From: Novibacillus thermophilus
GTDB taxonomy: Bacteria > Bacillota > Bacilli > Thermoactinomycetales > Novibacillaceae
Length of the DNA: 64,000 nucleotides
Reading direction: 5' to 3'
NCBI RefSeq assembly: GCF_002005165.1
Contig: NZ_CP019699.1
Location: 1,922,001 to 1,986,000, forward strand
The position numbers were made by a program, and so were the translations under genes. The notes under the pieces were generated by a model, which was given only the letters and a program-made list of their open reading frames with translations, ran no database searches and was not told the origin of the DNA. Shown here one piece after another: positions 35,869 to 47,113 of the stretch. How positions within the stretch are numbered: the first letter of the stretch is position 1; every line of letters begins with the position of its first letter.

Positions 35869-36552
35869 ATGGCGCCTGTATCGTCTAAACACAGGACCGG
35901 GGGACTGACGAGAGATTACATTTACACCGAATTAAAAAAGAAAATCGTGAACTTAGAGTTAAAACCCGGGTCGAGAATTTCAGAAAAGGACATCTCAGAA
36001 AAGTGGAACGTGAGCAGGACACCCGTCAGGGAAGCGTTTCTGAAGTTGTCGGAAGAGGAGCTTTTGGACGTCTATCCCCAAAGCGGCACCTTCGTGTCCA
36101 AAATCGACCTCGAACACGTGGAGGAGGCAAGGTTTGTCAGGGAGCAGATTGAAACGGGCATCGTCCGGCTAGCCTGTGCTCAATTTCCCGAAGAACACGT
36201 CTTTCAATTGGAGACGAACGTCACGATGCAGACGTTGTGCGAGGAAAAAGGGAATTATGCAAAGCTGTACGAACTGGACGACGAATTTCATCGCATTTTG
36301 TTTGACGGTTGTCACAAAACGAGGGCTTGGAAGCTGATGCAGCAGATGAACACGCATTTTGACCGGCTGAGAAGACTGCGTCTGGCTTCTGCCCTCGATT
36401 GGGACATTATCGTGTCGCAGCACAAAGACATTTTATCTTTAGTCAAGAGCAAAAAGACAGAAGAAGCTGTCAACGTGATGCGGGAGCATTTAAGGTTAGC
36501 TGTCGTCGAAAAGGACGTTCTAAAACAAAGTAATCCTGATTTTTTTAAATGA
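35869..36552 (+). CDS. GntR family transcriptional regulator, FCD subfamily (UxuR-like)
   Basis: 227 residues. N-terminal winged helix (ISEKDISEKWNVSRTPVREAFLKLSEEELLDVYPQSGTFV) and a C-terminal all-helical FCD domain whose metal-binding pattern is seen in DDEFHRILFDGCH and later HKDIL. FCD regulators bind uronate-type acids. Its place in the middle of a glucuronoxylan operon resembles UxuR in the Geobacillus glucuronate cluster, so it is probably a repressor relieved by glucuronate or a derivative. The palindrome at 31244 is a candidate site. Confidence 0.87.
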   Translation: MAPVSSKHRTGGLTRDYIYTELKKKIVNLELKPGSRISEKDISEKWNVSRTPVREAFLKLSEEELLDVYPQSGTFVSKIDLEHVEEARFVREQIETGIVRLACAQFPEEHVFQLETNVTMQTLCEEKGNYAKLYELDDEFHRILFDGCHKTRAWKLMQQMNTHFDRLRRLRLASALDWDIIVSQHKDILSLVKSKKTEEAVNVMREHLRLAVVEKDVLKQSNPDFFK

Positions 36553-36578
36553 CAGAAACAAGGGGGAGTAGGGAGTAG

Positions 36579-38087
36579 ATGAAAAAAGTTGTCGTTGATC
36601 AGCACACGGTTCCCCAAGCGTATCCAAAAAAATGGAAAAAAGTGATCGGGACCGGTCGCCTGGGTCTTGCGTTGCAAAAGGAGTATTTAGACCACCTAGC
36701 ATTCGTTCAGAAAGCGATTGGCTTTCAGTACATCCGCGGTCACGGGTTGCTTCACGACGATGTCGGCATTTACAGGGAAATAGAGGTAGAGGGAAGGAGG
36801 AAACCGTTTTACAACTTTACTTACATCGACCGCATTGTGGATGCTTACTTGGAATTAGGGGTTCGCCCCTTTGTCGAAGTCGGATTTATGCCGAAGCTGC
36901 TGGCTTCAGGAGGACAGACGCTCTTCGCCTGGGAGGCCAATGTGACTCCTCCGAAAGACTACGGGCAGTGGGCGTCACTCATCAAAGCCGTCGTCTCCCA
37001 CTTTATCGAACGCTACGGCGAGGCGGAAGTTGTAAAGTGGCCGTTTGAAATTTGGAATGAGCCGAATCTCGTCGATTTTTGGAAAGGCGCCGATAAAGAA
37101 GAGTATTTTAAGTTGTACCAGGTCACGGCACACGCCATAAAAAGCGTCACCCCGGACATTCCAGTCGGCGGGCCGGCCATATGTGGAGGGTCTGATGAGT
37201 GGATCGTCGACTTTCTCCAATTTTGCCATCGAGAGCGCGTTCCGGTGGATTTCGTGACGAGGCACGCGTACACGTCGAGGGAGCCACACAAAGTGACGCC
37301 GGACTATTACTACCAGGAACTGGCGGAACCAGAAAAAATGCTCAACGAGTTCAAAAGTGTGCGGGCGTTGATCGAGGCGTCGCCGTTTCCTGCACTGCCT
37401 TTGCACATCACGGAATACAACACATCGTACAGCCCGGTGAACCCGATCCACGACACGGTATGCAATGCCGCTTATTTGGCGCGCATTTTAAGCGAAGGAG
37501 GAGATTACGCCGACACGTATTCGTATTGGACGTTTAGCGATGTGTTTGAGGAGAGGGATGTGCCGCGCGCCCAGTTTCACGGCGGGTTCGGGATGATCGG
37601 CTTAGGCAGCGTTCCGAAACCGACGTTCCACTTGTTCGCTTTTTTCAACGCTTTAGGGGAAGAGCGTTTGTACCGCGACCGTGAGACCGTTGTCACGCGA
37701 AAGTCGGACGGCACCATTGCCCTCGTCGCCTGGAATCTCGTGACCGAAAAGGGAGACGGGTTTGACAAGACCATCTCTTACGTCATTCCAGCGCCGGCAG
37801 ACGACGTGTTCATTAAGCGCCAGACAGTGGACGAACAACACGCCAACCCGTGGAAAACGTGGAAAGAGATGGGGAGGCCGCGCTTTCCGAGTCACAGCAT
37901 GGTGGACACATTGCGTCAGGCAGCCCAGCCGCTCATGCGGACGGCGCGCGCCAAAAGTGAAGCGGGTTTTGTCACACTCGATGTGACACTGACGAAAAAT
38001 GAAGTGACACTCATTGAAATTGTGCCCGTTCGGGATGAGACCGACAGTTACGTCGGCCTGGACGATGCCCTGATCACATCATATTGA
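36579..38087 (+). CDS. xynB: Beta-xylosidase, glycoside hydrolase family 39
   Basis: 502 residues, close to the family length. The acid/base is Glu161 in FEIWNEPNL and the nucleophile is Glu279 in HITEYNTSY, positions equivalent to those known for Geobacillus XynB1. The protein has no signal peptide, so it works inside the cell on imported xylo-oligosaccharides, releasing xylose with retention. It begins 26 bases after the GntR gene, with GGGGGAG upstream. Together with GH67 and GH43 genes it completes intracellular oligosaccharide breakdown. Confidence 0.9.
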   Translation: MKKVVVDQHTVPQAYPKKWKKVIGTGRLGLALQKEYLDHLAFVQKAIGFQYIRGHGLLHDDVGIYREIEVEGRRKPFYNFTYIDRIVDAYLELGVRPFVEVGFMPKLLASGGQTLFAWEANVTPPKDYGQWASLIKAVVSHFIERYGEAEVVKWPFEIWNEPNLVDFWKGADKEEYFKLYQVTAHAIKSVTPDIPVGGPAICGGSDEWIVDFLQFCHRERVPVDFVTRHAYTSREPHKVTPDYYYQELAEPEKMLNEFKSVRALIEASPFPALPLHITEYNTSYSPVNPIHDTVCNAAYLARILSEGGDYADTYSYWTFSDVFEERDVPRAQFHGGFGMIGLGSVPKPTFHLFAFFNALGEERLYRDRETVVTRKSDGTIALVAWNLVTEKGDGFDKTISYVIPAPADDVFIKRQTVDEQHANPWKTWKEMGRPRFPSHSMVDTLRQAAQPLMRTARAKSEAGFVTLDVTLTKNEVTLIEIVPVRDETDSYVGLDDALITSY

Positions 38088-38126
38088 TCTTGACGCCCGG
38101 GAGAAGAGGTGAGAGGGATGATACAT

Positions 38127-40196
38127 ATGGATTCTGCATGGAAAGAGAGTTACGCTTGCTGGTTGCAGTATAAAGAGATAGACGATGCATCTCTCGTCGA
38201 GCGTTATGCTTCTTACGGGCAACGCGTGGCAGTCGGCGGCGTTTCACCCGTCTTGCAGTCGGCTGCAAACGAATGCGTAAGAGGCATGACGTCTATGATC
38301 GGGGTAGAGCCGACTGTCTCTGACCGGATCACGCGAGATGCGACGCTGATCATCGGGACGAAGGACCAGGTTTCGCTCGAGGACTACGGTATTCGCACGA
38401 ACCCCTTTCCCCACTTGCCCGATGACGGATACGTCATCCAAACGGCAAACGTAGGCGGAGGTGTTCTGTTGCTGTTGGGAAAGACAGACAGAGGTGCCTT
38501 GTACGCCGTCCACCATTTGTTGAGACTGATGCAGCTACGAAAACCCGTGGACGAATTAGCAATCGCTGAAGGCTCGAGGAACAACGTGAGGATGATCAAC
38601 CACTGGGACAACATGGACGGCAGCGTCGAGCGGGGTTATGCGGGGCAGTCTATTTTTTTCGAGAACGGGAAATTCGCGGACAACCTAGAGCGCCTCGAAG
38701 ATTACGCCCGACTGCTCTCCTCTGTCGGCATCAACGCCATTTCCGTGAACAACGTCAACGTCGGAAAAGTGGAAACGCGCTTGATTACGGAAGATTGGTT
38801 GCCTGAAGTCGCCCGCGTGGCGGATCTCTTTCGGGCGTACGGCATTCAAATCTTTTTGAGCATCAACTACGCCAGTCCAGTGGAAATTGGCGGACTGTCC
38901 ACTGCCGATCCCCTCGATCCCGCCGTCCGGGAGTGGTGGAGCGAGAGGGTGGCGAACATCTACCGATTCATTCCGGATTTCGGCGGATTTCTCGTCAAAG
39001 CCGATTCCGAACACCGGCCCGGTCCCTTCACGTATGGAAGAAATCATGCCGAAGGGGCCAACATGCTCGGGGAAGCGTTGCGCCCGTTCGGCGGCCTCGT
39101 CATTTGGCGCTGCTTCGTATACGACTGCCAGCAGGACTGGCGCGACCGGTCGACGGATCGGGCGCGGGCGGCGTACGACCACTTTAAGCCGCTGGACGGA
39201 GCCTTTCTAGACAACGTCATTTTGCAAGTAAAAAACGGCCCGATGGACTTTCAGGTGCGGGAACCGGTGTCGCCGCTCTTTGGTGCGATGCCGCAGACGA
39301 ATCAAGTCATCGAGCTTCAAATAACACAGGAGTATACCGGACAGCAAAAAGATTTGTGTTACCTCGTTCCCCAGTGGAAAGAAATTTTGGACTTTGACAC
39401 GTACGCCAGAGGCAAGGGCTCAACAGTTAAATCCGTCGTTGACGGTTCTCTGTTCAACTACGCGCACAGCGGTATGGCGGCTGTCTCTAACGTCGGGCGC
39501 GATCTGAACTGGACCGGCCACACGCTGGCACAGGCCAACTTGTACGGGTACGGACGACTGGCGTGGAATCCGGAGATGCGGATTGAAGACGTGACAGACG
39601 AATGGGTGCGCTTGACCTTTGGACACGACTCGTCTGTTGTGGAACAAATTTCGAAGATGCTGCGTGAGTCTTGGCGCATCTACGAAAACTACACCGCTCC
39701 CCTGGGTGTCGGATGGATGGTCAACCCTGGCCACCACTACGGACCGAACGTGGACGGGTACGAATACTCCGTTTGGGGCACGTATCATTTTGCCGACCGG
39801 GACGGTGTCGGGGTGGACCGCACCGTCCAAACCGGCACCGGGTTTACGGCTCAGTATTTTTCGCCGAACGCTGAAATGTACGAATCGCTGGAGACGTGCC
39901 CCGACGAGTTGTTACTGTTTTTTCACCACGTTCCGTACACGCACCGGCTGAAGTCCGGAGAAACCGTCATTCAACACATTTACAACACGCACTTTGAAGG
40001 TGTCGAACAAGTCCAGGCGTTAAGAGAAGGGTGGAGAAAGCTGAAAGGTAAAATCGACGCTCTGAGATTTCACAACGTAGAGGAAAGGTTGGAGGCGCAA
40101 CTGGCAAATGCGAGGGAGTGGCGCGACCAGATCAACACCTACTTTTACCGGAAATCTGGTATCCCCGACGAAAAAAACCGGACGATCTACAAATAG
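38127..40196 (+). CDS. aguA: Alpha-glucuronidase, glycoside hydrolase family 67
   Basis: About 689 residues with the typical order: N-terminal domain, TIM barrel and C-terminal helical domain. Visible active-site features are [20 protein letters not shown] and [16 protein letters not shown], the latter holding the Asp and Glu pair of the family. It removes 4-O-methylglucuronate or glucuronate from the non-reducing end of xylo-oligosaccharides, inside the cell. GAGAGGG precedes ATG 38127; a GTG at 38109 is also open. It follows the GH39 gene by 39 bases and leads into the glucuronate pathway. Confidence 0.93.
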   Translation: MDSAWKESYACWLQYKEIDDASLVERYASYGQRVAVGGVSPVLQSAANECVRGMTSMIGVEPTVSDRITRDATLIIGTKDQVSLEDYGIRTNPFPHLPDDGYVIQTANVGGGVLLLLGKTDRGALYAVHHLLRLMQLRKPVDELAIAEGSRNNVRMINHWDNMDGSVERGYAGQSIFFENGKFADNLERLEDYARLLSSVGINAISVNNVNVGKVETRLITEDWLPEVARVADLFRAYGIQIFLSINYASPVEIGGLSTADPLDPAVREWWSERVANIYRFIPDFGGFLVKADSEHRPGPFTYGRNHAEGANMLGEALRPFGGLVIWRCFVYDCQQDWRDRSTDRARAAYDHFKPLDGAFLDNVILQVKNGPMDFQVREPVSPLFGAMPQTNQVIELQITQEYTGQQKDLCYLVPQWKEILDFDTYARGKGSTVKSVVDGSLFNYAHSGMAAVSNVGRDLNWTGHTLAQANLYGYGRLAWNPEMRIEDVTDEWVRLTFGHDSSVVEQISKMLRESWRIYENYTAPLGVGWMVNPGHHYGPNVDGYEYSVWGTYHFADRDGVGVDRTVQTGTGFTAQYFSPNAEMYESLETCPDELLLFFHHVPYTHRLKSGETVIQHIYNTHFEGVEQVQALREGWRKLKGKIDALRFHNVEERLEAQLANAREWRDQINTYFYRKSGIPDEKNRTIYK

Positions 40197-40224
40197 AATA
40201 CGATCTTGATAGGAGATTTCATAG

Positions 40225-41316
40225 ATGAGAATGGTATTTCGCTGGTTTGGAAAAGATCACGACCGTGTGGAGTTGCAGCACGTTAAGCAAATTCCGGGAG
40301 TGGAGGGAGTGGTGTGGGCGCTCCACGACATTCCGGCCGGAGAAGAGTGGCCGATGGACAGAATGTTAGAGGTGAAGCGTCAAGCAGACGAATGTGGTCT
40401 GCACATCGAGGTGGTGGAAAGCGTCAATGTGCACGAGGACATCAAACTGGGCCTCCCTTCCAGAGACGGCTATATCGAAAACTACCAAAGGACGATTGAA
40501 AAGCTGGCCCGGGTTGGGGTGAAAGTCATTTGCTACAACTTTATGCCCGTTTTTGACTGGATTCGGACGGACTTGTACAAACGCATGCACGACGGATCGA
40601 CGACCTTGTTTTACGAGAAGCGCAAACTGGACCATATGGACCCGGCAGAACTCGTCGCCGCCATCGCGCACAACCCGGACCACGTGATGCCAGGTTGGGA
40701 ACCGGAGCGCCTGAAATACGTGAAGCAGCTGTTTGAAGCGTACAGCGGCGTCACAAAGGAAGACTTGTGGCACAACTTGCAGTATTTTTTGGAGCGGATC
40801 GTACCTGTTGCCGAAAAGCACGGCATCCGCATGGCGATGCACCCGGACGATCCGCCGTGGCCTGTGTTCGGGTTGCCTAGAATTGTGACGTCATCAGAAG
40901 ACATCCGAAGGCTGCTCAAACTCGTCGACAGCCCGTCTAACGGTATTACGTTATGCAGCGGGTCCCTCGGCGCCAATCCGGACAACAATGTTCCGGAAAT
41001 GGTGGAAGAGTTTGCAGACCGAATTCCGTTCGCGCACATTCGCAATGTGAAAATTTACGAAAACGGCGACTTTATCGAAACGTCGCATCGGAGTGAAGAC
41101 GGCTCCCTCGACATTTATCGCATCGTGAAAGCTTATCACGACTGCCAATTTACCGGGTACGTTCGCCCAGATCACGGGCGGACGATATGGGGGGAACAGG
41201 CGCGGCCCGGATACGGCCTGTACGACCGGGCGCTGGGCATTATGTACTTGTGGGGCATATGGGATGCGTTAGAAAGATCGACGAACTCACCGGTGGAGAG
41301 CGCCGGGGCCGAATGA
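40225..41316 (+). CDS. uxuA: Mannonate dehydratase
   Basis: 363 residues. [16 protein letters not shown] starts the family signature, followed by [12 protein letters not shown], the metal region [10 protein letters not shown] and [12 protein letters not shown]. It dehydrates D-mannonate to 2-keto-3-deoxygluconate in glucuronate catabolism. It overlaps no gene, follows GH67 by 28 bases and is followed after 14 bases by a mannonate oxidoreductase. Glucuronate isomerase, KDG kinase and aldolase genes are not visible here, so they must lie elsewhere. Confidence 0.92.
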   Translation: MRMVFRWFGKDHDRVELQHVKQIPGVEGVVWALHDIPAGEEWPMDRMLEVKRQADECGLHIEVVESVNVHEDIKLGLPSRDGYIENYQRTIEKLARVGVKVICYNFMPVFDWIRTDLYKRMHDGSTTLFYEKRKLDHMDPAELVAAIAHNPDHVMPGWEPERLKYVKQLFEAYSGVTKEDLWHNLQYFLERIVPVAEKHGIRMAMHPDDPPWPVFGLPRIVTSSEDIRRLLKLVDSPSNGITLCSGSLGANPDNNVPEMVEEFADRIPFAHIRNVKIYENGDFIETSHRSEDGSLDIYRIVKAYHDCQFTGYVRPDHGRTIWGEQARPGYGLYDRALGIMYLWGIWDALERSTNSPVESAGAE

Positions 41317-41330
41317 GAGGAGGTTCGAAA

Positions 41331-42176
41331 GTGAATCCCATCCACGGCACCTTAAAAGGCAAAGTCGCTGTTGTCACGGGAGGCGGCGGAGTGTTGTGCG
41401 GGTGCATGTCGAAAGAGTTGGCCAGACAGGGAATGAAAGTCGCCATCTTGAACAGAGGATACGAAAAAGCGGAGAAAGTGGCGAACGAGATCCAGGCGGC
41501 AGGGGGAGAGGCGATACCGATTCAGTGCGATGTGCTGGACGTGGAAAGTGTGAAGAGAGCCGATGAGATCGTATTTGAGCGGTACGGCCGGTGCGACGTC
41601 CTCATTAACGGGGCTGGCGGCAATCATCCTAAAGGAAGCACGACGAATGAAACTTTGTCCCTTTCAGACGTGGAAGACGAAGCCGTCACCACGTTTTTTG
41701 ACTTGACGGCTTCAGGGTTTAAATCAGTGTTTGACTTGAACGTCATTGGAACCCTGATCCCGACGCAAATTTTCGTAAAGCGCATGTTGGGGAAAAAGGG
41801 CACTGTCGTCAATATCTCTTCCATGAGTGCCCCGAGCCCGATGACAAAAGTTCCGGCATACAGCGGGGCTAAAGCGGCCATTGACAACTTCACTCAGTGG
41901 CTGGCCGTTTATTTGGCAGAGGCGGGAATACGCGTCAACGCCATTGCCCCTGGCTTCTTCTTGACAGAGCAAAACCGGTCACTTCTGATGAGGCCCGACG
42001 GCTCGCCTACGGAAAGATTGACAAAAATTTTGGCCCACACGCCCATGCAGCGGTTGGGAAAGCCGGAAGACCTACTAGGCACTCTGTTGTGGCTCATTGA
42101 CGATGAGGCCAGCGGTTTCGTGACAGGGACGACGATTCCCGTTGACGGGGGTTTTATGGCTTACGCCGGCGTCTGA
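41331..42176 (+). CDS. SDR family D-mannonate oxidoreductase (UxuB/YjmF type)
   Basis: About 281 residues. Short-chain dehydrogenase with cofactor motif [16 protein letters not shown] (a TGxxxGxG variant), NGAGGNHP, catalytic Ser-Tyr-Lys in [10 protein letters not shown] / YSGAKAA, and PGFF. The YjmF-type SDR reduces fructuronate to mannonate, replacing the E. coli-type UxuB. GTG 41331 has GAGGAGG 7 bases upstream; the longer ORF from 41187 would overlap uxuA heavily and is rejected. The position directly after uxuA supports the assignment. Confidence 0.87.
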   Translation: MNPIHGTLKGKVAVVTGGGGVLCGCMSKELARQGMKVAILNRGYEKAEKVANEIQAAGGEAIPIQCDVLDVESVKRADEIVFERYGRCDVLINGAGGNHPKGSTTNETLSLSDVEDEAVTTFFDLTASGFKSVFDLNVIGTLIPTQIFVKRMLGKKGTVVNISSMSAPSPMTKVPAYSGAKAAIDNFTQWLAVYLAEAGIRVNAIAPGFFLTEQNRSLLMRPDGSPTERLTKILAHTPMQRLGKPEDLLGTLLWLIDDEASGFVTGTTIPVDGGFMAYAGV

Positions 42177-42212
42177 GACGCTGAACTCGTTTCTTGGGAA
42201 GGAGTGGCAGGT

Positions 42213-43004
42213 GTGGGAATAAAGGTGCAAACCGTTATCGAACGCCTTACGCGCCCTGTAGGGACCATTGAGAATACGGTCGATACGCTGAAGTTCGGTT
42301 CGCCGGATATGGAAGTGTCAGGAATCGCTGTGACGTTTATGCCGACGCAACATGCCATCCAAAAGGCCGTTGCCTTGGAAGCCAACCTCATGGTTGCCCA
42401 TGAAGGCGTGTTTCACAGCCACTGGGATCGCCCATCTTACAAAGGCAGTGACGTTATGGAAGCGAAGCAGAGACTCATCAAAGAATCAGGGCTCGCCATT
42501 TACCGGTTTCACGATTACTGGCATCGCTATCGTCCGGACGGCATTGCCGAAGGATTGGTACGGTCCCTGAAGTGGGAGGCGTACGTTGAGAAAAAATCTA
42601 GAACGGCGACGGTGTTGAACATTCCGCCGACGACGGTCCACACAGTGGCCGAGTACGTGAAAACGCGACTCGGCCTCGATTTTGTGCGGTGTGTAGGGGA
42701 GTTGTCGATGAGCTGTCGCCGCGTCGGGTTACTGGTGGGGTATCGAGGGGGCGGGTCCACCGCCGTCCCCCTCTTTGAAGAGGAAGACCTTGAGGTCCTT
42801 GTTTACGGAGAAGGCCCGGAATGGGAAACGCCGGAATACGTCCGGGATGCCGTTTTTCAGGGGAGGAGGAGGGCGCTGATCGTACTCGGTCACGCTGAAA
42901 GTGAAGAACCTGGCATGCAGTACCTGGCTTCTCTGATGGAGGAGATGTTTCCCAGTGTCCCCATTTTTTATATTCCCGGTCAAAAAAATTTCCACGTCGT
43001 CTAA
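42213..43004 (+). CDS. NIF3-like dinuclear metal protein (DUF34)
   Basis: About 263 residues. The N-terminal metal region ANLMVAHEGVFHSHW (His-based) and the C-terminal LIVLGHAESEE correspond to the conserved metal-binding blocks of NIF3/DUF34 proteins. No enzyme activity is agreed for the family. It starts GTG 42213, 8 bases after AAGGAG, and is the ninth gene of the glucuronoxylan operon, flanked by a mannonate oxidoreductase and a GH2 enzyme. The location suggests a role in sugar-acid metabolism, but that is inference. Confidence 0.85.
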   Translation: MGIKVQTVIERLTRPVGTIENTVDTLKFGSPDMEVSGIAVTFMPTQHAIQKAVALEANLMVAHEGVFHSHWDRPSYKGSDVMEAKQRLIKESGLAIYRFHDYWHRYRPDGIAEGLVRSLKWEAYVEKKSRTATVLNIPPTTVHTVAEYVKTRLGLDFVRCVGELSMSCRRVGLLVGYRGGGSTAVPLFEEEDLEVLVYGEGPEWETPEYVRDAVFQGRRRALIVLGHAESEEPGMQYLASLMEEMFPSVPIFYIPGQKNFHVV

Positions 43005-43025
43005 CAGTCGGAAGGAGGGCAAGAA

Positions 43026-45395
43026 GTGGAACTCAAGATCAGAAAAAAAGAGCGGTTGAACGCAGGGTGGCGGTTTCAAAAGGGGAACCTGTCAGGTGCC
43101 CACCGCTCGTCTTTCGACGACAGCGATTGGAGGCGATTGAATGTCCCCCATGACTGGAGCATTGAGGAGCCCTTTGACAAAGACATGCCGTTCGGCAGCA
43201 TGCAAGGGTATTTGCCCAGGTGGACGGTAGGCTGGTATCGAAAACACTTTACAGTAGACGCCGGTGACAGGGGGAAAAGAGTTGTCATTCAATTCGACGG
43301 CGTTCACCACAACAGTGAAGTGTGGTTAAACGGCCACTTCATTGGGAAAAGGCCTTATGGGTATGTAAGCTTCCAGTACGACTTGACACCGTATCTCTCG
43401 TATGAGCGAGAAAACGTGTTGGCCGTCAAAGTGGACAACACAGTGATGCCGTCGGACCGCTGGTATTCCGGATCTGGGATTTACCGCAACGTATGGCTGA
43501 TCGCGGCAGACCCCCTTCACGTTGCCCAGTGGGGCACAGCCATCTTTGCAAAGAACATATCGAAAGATGAAGCGACACTCTCGATTCGGACTGCGGTTCA
43601 CAATCAGTACCGTCAGAGTAAAACGTGCACCGTCGTGACAGAAATTCTCGATGACACAGGGGCTGTTCTGGGGGAGGTGACCTCCGCTGCGACCGTGGAA
43701 GCAGAGGAAACCCGGGAAGTGGATCAGTGCTTTCGCCTTGAGAAGCCTGAACTGTGGTCCCCGGATCGTCCGAAGCTTTACGCAGCCAAGACGATCCTCT
43801 ACTGCGATGGGCGGCCGGTAGACGATTACGTCACACCGTTTGGCGTGCGGGACATCCAGCTGGACCCCCGTGAGGGATTGTCGATTAACGGGACGCCCAC
43901 CAAATTAAAAGGGGTTTGCATCCACCACGACCTGGGGTGTTTGGGAGCGGCTTTCTACCTTCACGCGATGAAACGAAGGCTTCGCGTGCTGAAAGGCATG
44001 GGGTGCAATGCGATCCGCTTTGCCCACAATCCGATGGCTCCGGAATTGCTAGACTTGTGTGATCAGATGGGTTTCCTCGTCGTGAACGAAGCGTTTGACA
44101 AATGGAAATCCCTCTACTACGAAGAACTGTTCGACGAGTGGTGGAAAGAGGATCTCAGCGCCACGGTGCTTAGAGACCGCAACCACCCTTGTGTGTTGAT
44201 GTGGAGTGTCGGCAACGAAGTTGAGGAACAAGGGCAGCCTGCCATGTTGCAAAGGTTGAAGATGCTCACAGACTACTGTCGCGAGCTGGACCCGACGCGG
44301 CCGGTCACATGTGCGCTCGAGCCTCACAACTCGCCCCCCCGTTTGCGCGATGCCCCTGTCGAGGACAAAGTGGAACACACGAAGAAGATAGCTGAGCACG
44401 TAGACGTTCTCGGATTAAACTACCAGGAACAGTGGTATGAGTCGTACAGAAAAGCCATGCCGCACATGCTCATAGTCGGGACGGAAACGTTTCCCTTTTA
44501 TCGCGGTCGCGGCAACCGGGTCAAAGGGTTCGAACCGGTCAATCCGTGGTTCGACGTCGAGAAGCACGATTATGTCGTCGGCCAGTTTGTCTGGGTCGGC
44601 ATTGACTACCTCGGGGAGGCACACGACCCGTGGAAAGGGTGGCCTTTCGGACTGGTTGACACGTGTGGCTTTCGAAAGCCGATATCCTATTTACACCAGA
44701 GCTTCTGGTCAGACGAGCCTTTCGTGCAAATGGCCGTGTTCGATGCGGACCGTGAAGAAAGCTGTCCCGCATGGAAACAGCATTGGAAATCTCCACCGTT
44801 TTCGTCACACTGGACCTTTCCGCACCTTGAAGGAAAAATGCTCCGGATGGTGACGTTTACGAATTGCGAGAGTGTTGAATTGAAGGTGAACGGCGAATCG
44901 TACGGGGAAAAGCGATTGGCGGATTTTTCCGATCGGATGATCGTTTGGCATCTGCCGTATTCACCCGGTACCGTGAAGGCGATTGGAAAAAAAGACGGCC
45001 GTGTGCTGTGCGCACACGAACTGAAGACGGCAGGCCGACCGGCCCGGCTGGCGATGAAAGCAGACCGCACCCGCATCGCGGCCGACGGGTACGACCTCGT
45101 GCACGTTGAAGTGGCCGTGACCGATGCGGAGGGGATAACGGTTCCCAGCGCCGAATGTGAGATCTGTTTTCGCGTGGAGGGAGAAGGCGAGATGATCGGG
45201 GTCGACAACGGAAATTTGTCTAGTGACGAGCCTTACAAAGGAGAGCGCAGGCGGACTTACCTAGGCAGGTGTCTAGCTGTTGTCCGGTCGACTTCGCGCG
45301 CGGGTGACATTCGACTGACGGCGACGTCAGGACCGCTAACAGAAAGTGTGACCATCAAAAGTGAAGCCGGAGCGGAGAAAACTGCTCATGTGTGA
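43026..45395 (+). CDS. Glycoside hydrolase family 2 protein
   Basis: 789 residues with the family order: sugar-binding N-domain (LNAGWRFQKGN...PHDWSIEEPF), Ig-like domain, TIM barrel with CNAIRFAHNPMAPE, acid/base Glu in WSVGNEVEEQG and nucleophile Glu in VGTETFPF, then two C-terminal beta-domains (LKVNGESYGEK, VDNGNLSSDEPYKG). No signal peptide is visible. It may be a beta-galactosidase, beta-glucuronidase or arabinose-releasing enzyme; GTG 43026 follows GGAAGGAGG. In a glucuronoxylan operon it would trim side-chain sugars; the specificity is open. Confidence 0.88.
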   Translation: MELKIRKKERLNAGWRFQKGNLSGAHRSSFDDSDWRRLNVPHDWSIEEPFDKDMPFGSMQGYLPRWTVGWYRKHFTVDAGDRGKRVVIQFDGVHHNSEVWLNGHFIGKRPYGYVSFQYDLTPYLSYERENVLAVKVDNTVMPSDRWYSGSGIYRNVWLIAADPLHVAQWGTAIFAKNISKDEATLSIRTAVHNQYRQSKTCTVVTEILDDTGAVLGEVTSAATVEAEETREVDQCFRLEKPELWSPDRPKLYAAKTILYCDGRPVDDYVTPFGVRDIQLDPREGLSINGTPTKLKGVCIHHDLGCLGAAFYLHAMKRRLRVLKGMGCNAIRFAHNPMAPELLDLCDQMGFLVVNEAFDKWKSLYYEELFDEWWKEDLSATVLRDRNHPCVLMWSVGNEVEEQGQPAMLQRLKMLTDYCRELDPTRPVTCALEPHNSPPRLRDAPVEDKVEHTKKIAEHVDVLGLNYQEQWYESYRKAMPHMLIVGTETFPFYRGRGNRVKGFEPVNPWFDVEKHDYVVGQFVWVGIDYLGEAHDPWKGWPFGLVDTCGFRKPISYLHQSFWSDEPFVQMAVFDADREESCPAWKQHWKSPPFSSHWTFPHLEGKMLRMVTFTNCESVELKVNGESYGEKRLADFSDRMIVWHLPYSPGTVKAIGKKDGRVLCAHELKTAGRPARLAMKADRTRIAADGYDLVHVEVAVTDAEGITVPSAECEICFRVEGEGEMIGVDNGNLSSDEPYKGERRRTYLGRCLAVVRSTSRAGDIRLTATSGPLTESVTIKSEAGAEKTAHV

Positions 45396-45443
45396 CAGCA
45401 GGATTCGTTGTGTTTTAGGCGGTTTGCGTGTAAAATAGAGGTG

Positions 45444-45468
45444 TATAATAATTTGTATGATAAACAAA
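45444..45468 (+). promoter_or_regulatory. Promoter -10 with XylR-like operator before the GH43 gene
   Basis: TATAAT at 45444-45449, then TTTGT-N7-ACAAA at 45452-45468. The operator-like dyad covers the expected start of transcription. The same spaced motif occurs before xylF and, with one change, before xylR. No good -35 box is visible. Confidence 0.5.
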
Positions 45469-45496
45469 CGAACTGAAAAGGGGAGACATACTGAGG

Positions 45497-47113
45497 ATGA
45501 GCACGATTCAAAATCCGATTTTGAAAGGATTTAACCCGGATCCGAGCATTTGCCGTCGCGGGGATGACTACTATATTGCCGTTTCCACATTCGAATGGTT
45601 TCCTGGAGTCGGGATTTACCACTCCAAAGATCTGAAAAACTGGCGCCTCGTGAGCCGGCCGTTAAACAGGACGAGCCAGCTGGACATGAAAGGCAACCCG
45701 GATTCGGGCGGCATTTGGGCCCCTTGCCTCTCTTACCACGACGGCCAATTTTGGCTCATCTACACGGATGTCAAACAGGTTGACGGCATATGGAAAGACT
45801 GCCACAACTATTTAGTCACGTGTGATGAAGTGGACGGTGAGTGGAGCGAACCGGTGTACTTGAACGGCTCCGGCTTCGATCCGTCCCTGTTTCACGACGA
45901 TGACGGCAAAAAGTATTTGGTAAACATGGTCTGGGATCACCGTGTCGGCCATCACCCTTTTTACGGCATTGCCTTACAGGAGTACTCACACGAAGAGCGG
46001 CGGTTGATAGGCGAACCGGTCGTTATTTTTAAAGGCACGGACATCAAGCTGACAGAGGCGCCGCACTTGTACAAAGTGGATGGCTACTACTATTTGATGA
46101 CGGCCGAAGGGGGGACCCGGTACGAGCACTGCGTCACGATTGCCCGATCCAAGCACTTGAAGGGAGAGTATGAAGTCCATCCTGACAACCCGATTTTGAC
46201 GAGTTGGCCTTATCCGAGACATCCACTGCAAAAAGCGGGACACGCCTCCATCGTGCGCACGCATACGGACGAATGGTACCTGGTGCACCTGACTGGCCGT
46301 CCGCTGCCCAGGGAAGGACAACCCGTCATACAGGAGCGGGGCTACTGCCCTCTCGGACGGGAAACGGCGATTCAGAAGCTGGAATGGCGAGACGGGTGGC
46401 CGTATGTGGTAGGTGGAAAAGCGCCATCCCTCCAAGTTGAAGGACCGCAAATTGGCGAAGTGAAGTGGCCGCAGGACTACGAAGTGAAAGACCACTTTGA
46501 CAGCGATACGTTGAATCGCCACTTTCAGACGTTGAGAATCCCCCTCGGCGAAGACGTGATGACGCTGAAAGAGAGGAGAGGCTACTTGCGCCTGTACGGA
46601 CGCGAATCGCTGACGTCCAAATTTACGCAAGCCTTCGTGGCCAGAAGGTGGCAAAGTTTCAACTTTAACGCCGAGACGAAAGTGGAATTCCGCCCGGTGA
46701 CATTCCAACAGGCAGCCGGATTAGTGTGCTATTATAATACTGAGAACTGGACTTACTTGCACATCACGTGGGACGAGGAAAAGGGAAGAGTCATCGATGT
46801 GCTCCGCTGCGACAACTTCCAATTTTCACAACCTTTGGCAGGCCAACTGATCCCGGTACCGGACGAGGCTGAGGCGGTGTACTTGAGAGTCGAGGTCCGG
46901 ACGGAAACGTACACGTTCTTCTACTCCTTCGACAGACAGAGCTGGAAGGAAATTCCGGTCGCTTTTCGTTCTTACAAGCTGTCAGACGATTACGTGCGGG
47001 GCGGCGGCTTCTTCACCGGAGCTTTCGTGGGCATGCACTGCCAAGATACGTCCGGCTCCAACGTTCACGCTGATTTCGACTACTTCCTGTACGAAGAAAT
47101 CGACGGTGCGTGA
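45497..47113 (+). CDS. Beta-xylosidase, glycoside hydrolase family 43
   Basis: 538 residues. Catalytic residues are visible as Asp15 in FNPDPSI, an Asp in [12 protein letters not shown] and Glu in [11 protein letters not shown], the order of the GH43 five-bladed propeller. A C-terminal beta-sandwich (residues about 330-530) is typical of the XynB3 type. It lacks a signal peptide, so it acts inside the cell and cleaves xylo-oligosaccharides with inversion. It has its own promoter and operator, unlike GH39. It overlaps in role with GH39. Confidence 0.92.
   Translation: MSTIQNPILKGFNPDPSICRRGDDYYIAVSTFEWFPGVGIYHSKDLKNWRLVSRPLNRTSQLDMKGNPDSGGIWAPCLSYHDGQFWLIYTDVKQVDGIWKDCHNYLVTCDEVDGEWSEPVYLNGSGFDPSLFHDDDGKKYLVNMVWDHRVGHHPFYGIALQEYSHEERRLIGEPVVIFKGTDIKLTEAPHLYKVDGYYYLMTAEGGTRYEHCVTIARSKHLKGEYEVHPDNPILTSWPYPRHPLQKAGHASIVRTHTDEWYLVHLTGRPLPREGQPVIQERGYCPLGRETAIQKLEWRDGWPYVVGGKAPSLQVEGPQIGEVKWPQDYEVKDHFDSDTLNRHFQTLRIPLGEDVMTLKERRGYLRLYGRESLTSKFTQAFVARRWQSFNFNAETKVEFRPVTFQQAAGLVCYYNTENWTYLHITWDEEKGRVIDVLRCDNFQFSQPLAGQLIPVPDEAEAVYLRVEVRTETYTFFYSFDRQSWKEIPVAFRSYKLSDDYVRGGGFFTGAFVGMHCQDTSGSNVHADFDYFLYEEIDGA

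Noticed and set aside
41187-41330. N-terminal extension of the mannonate oxidoreductase
   Set aside because: It overlaps uxuA by 130 bases, while GTG 41331 has a strong ribosome binding site and the family start.
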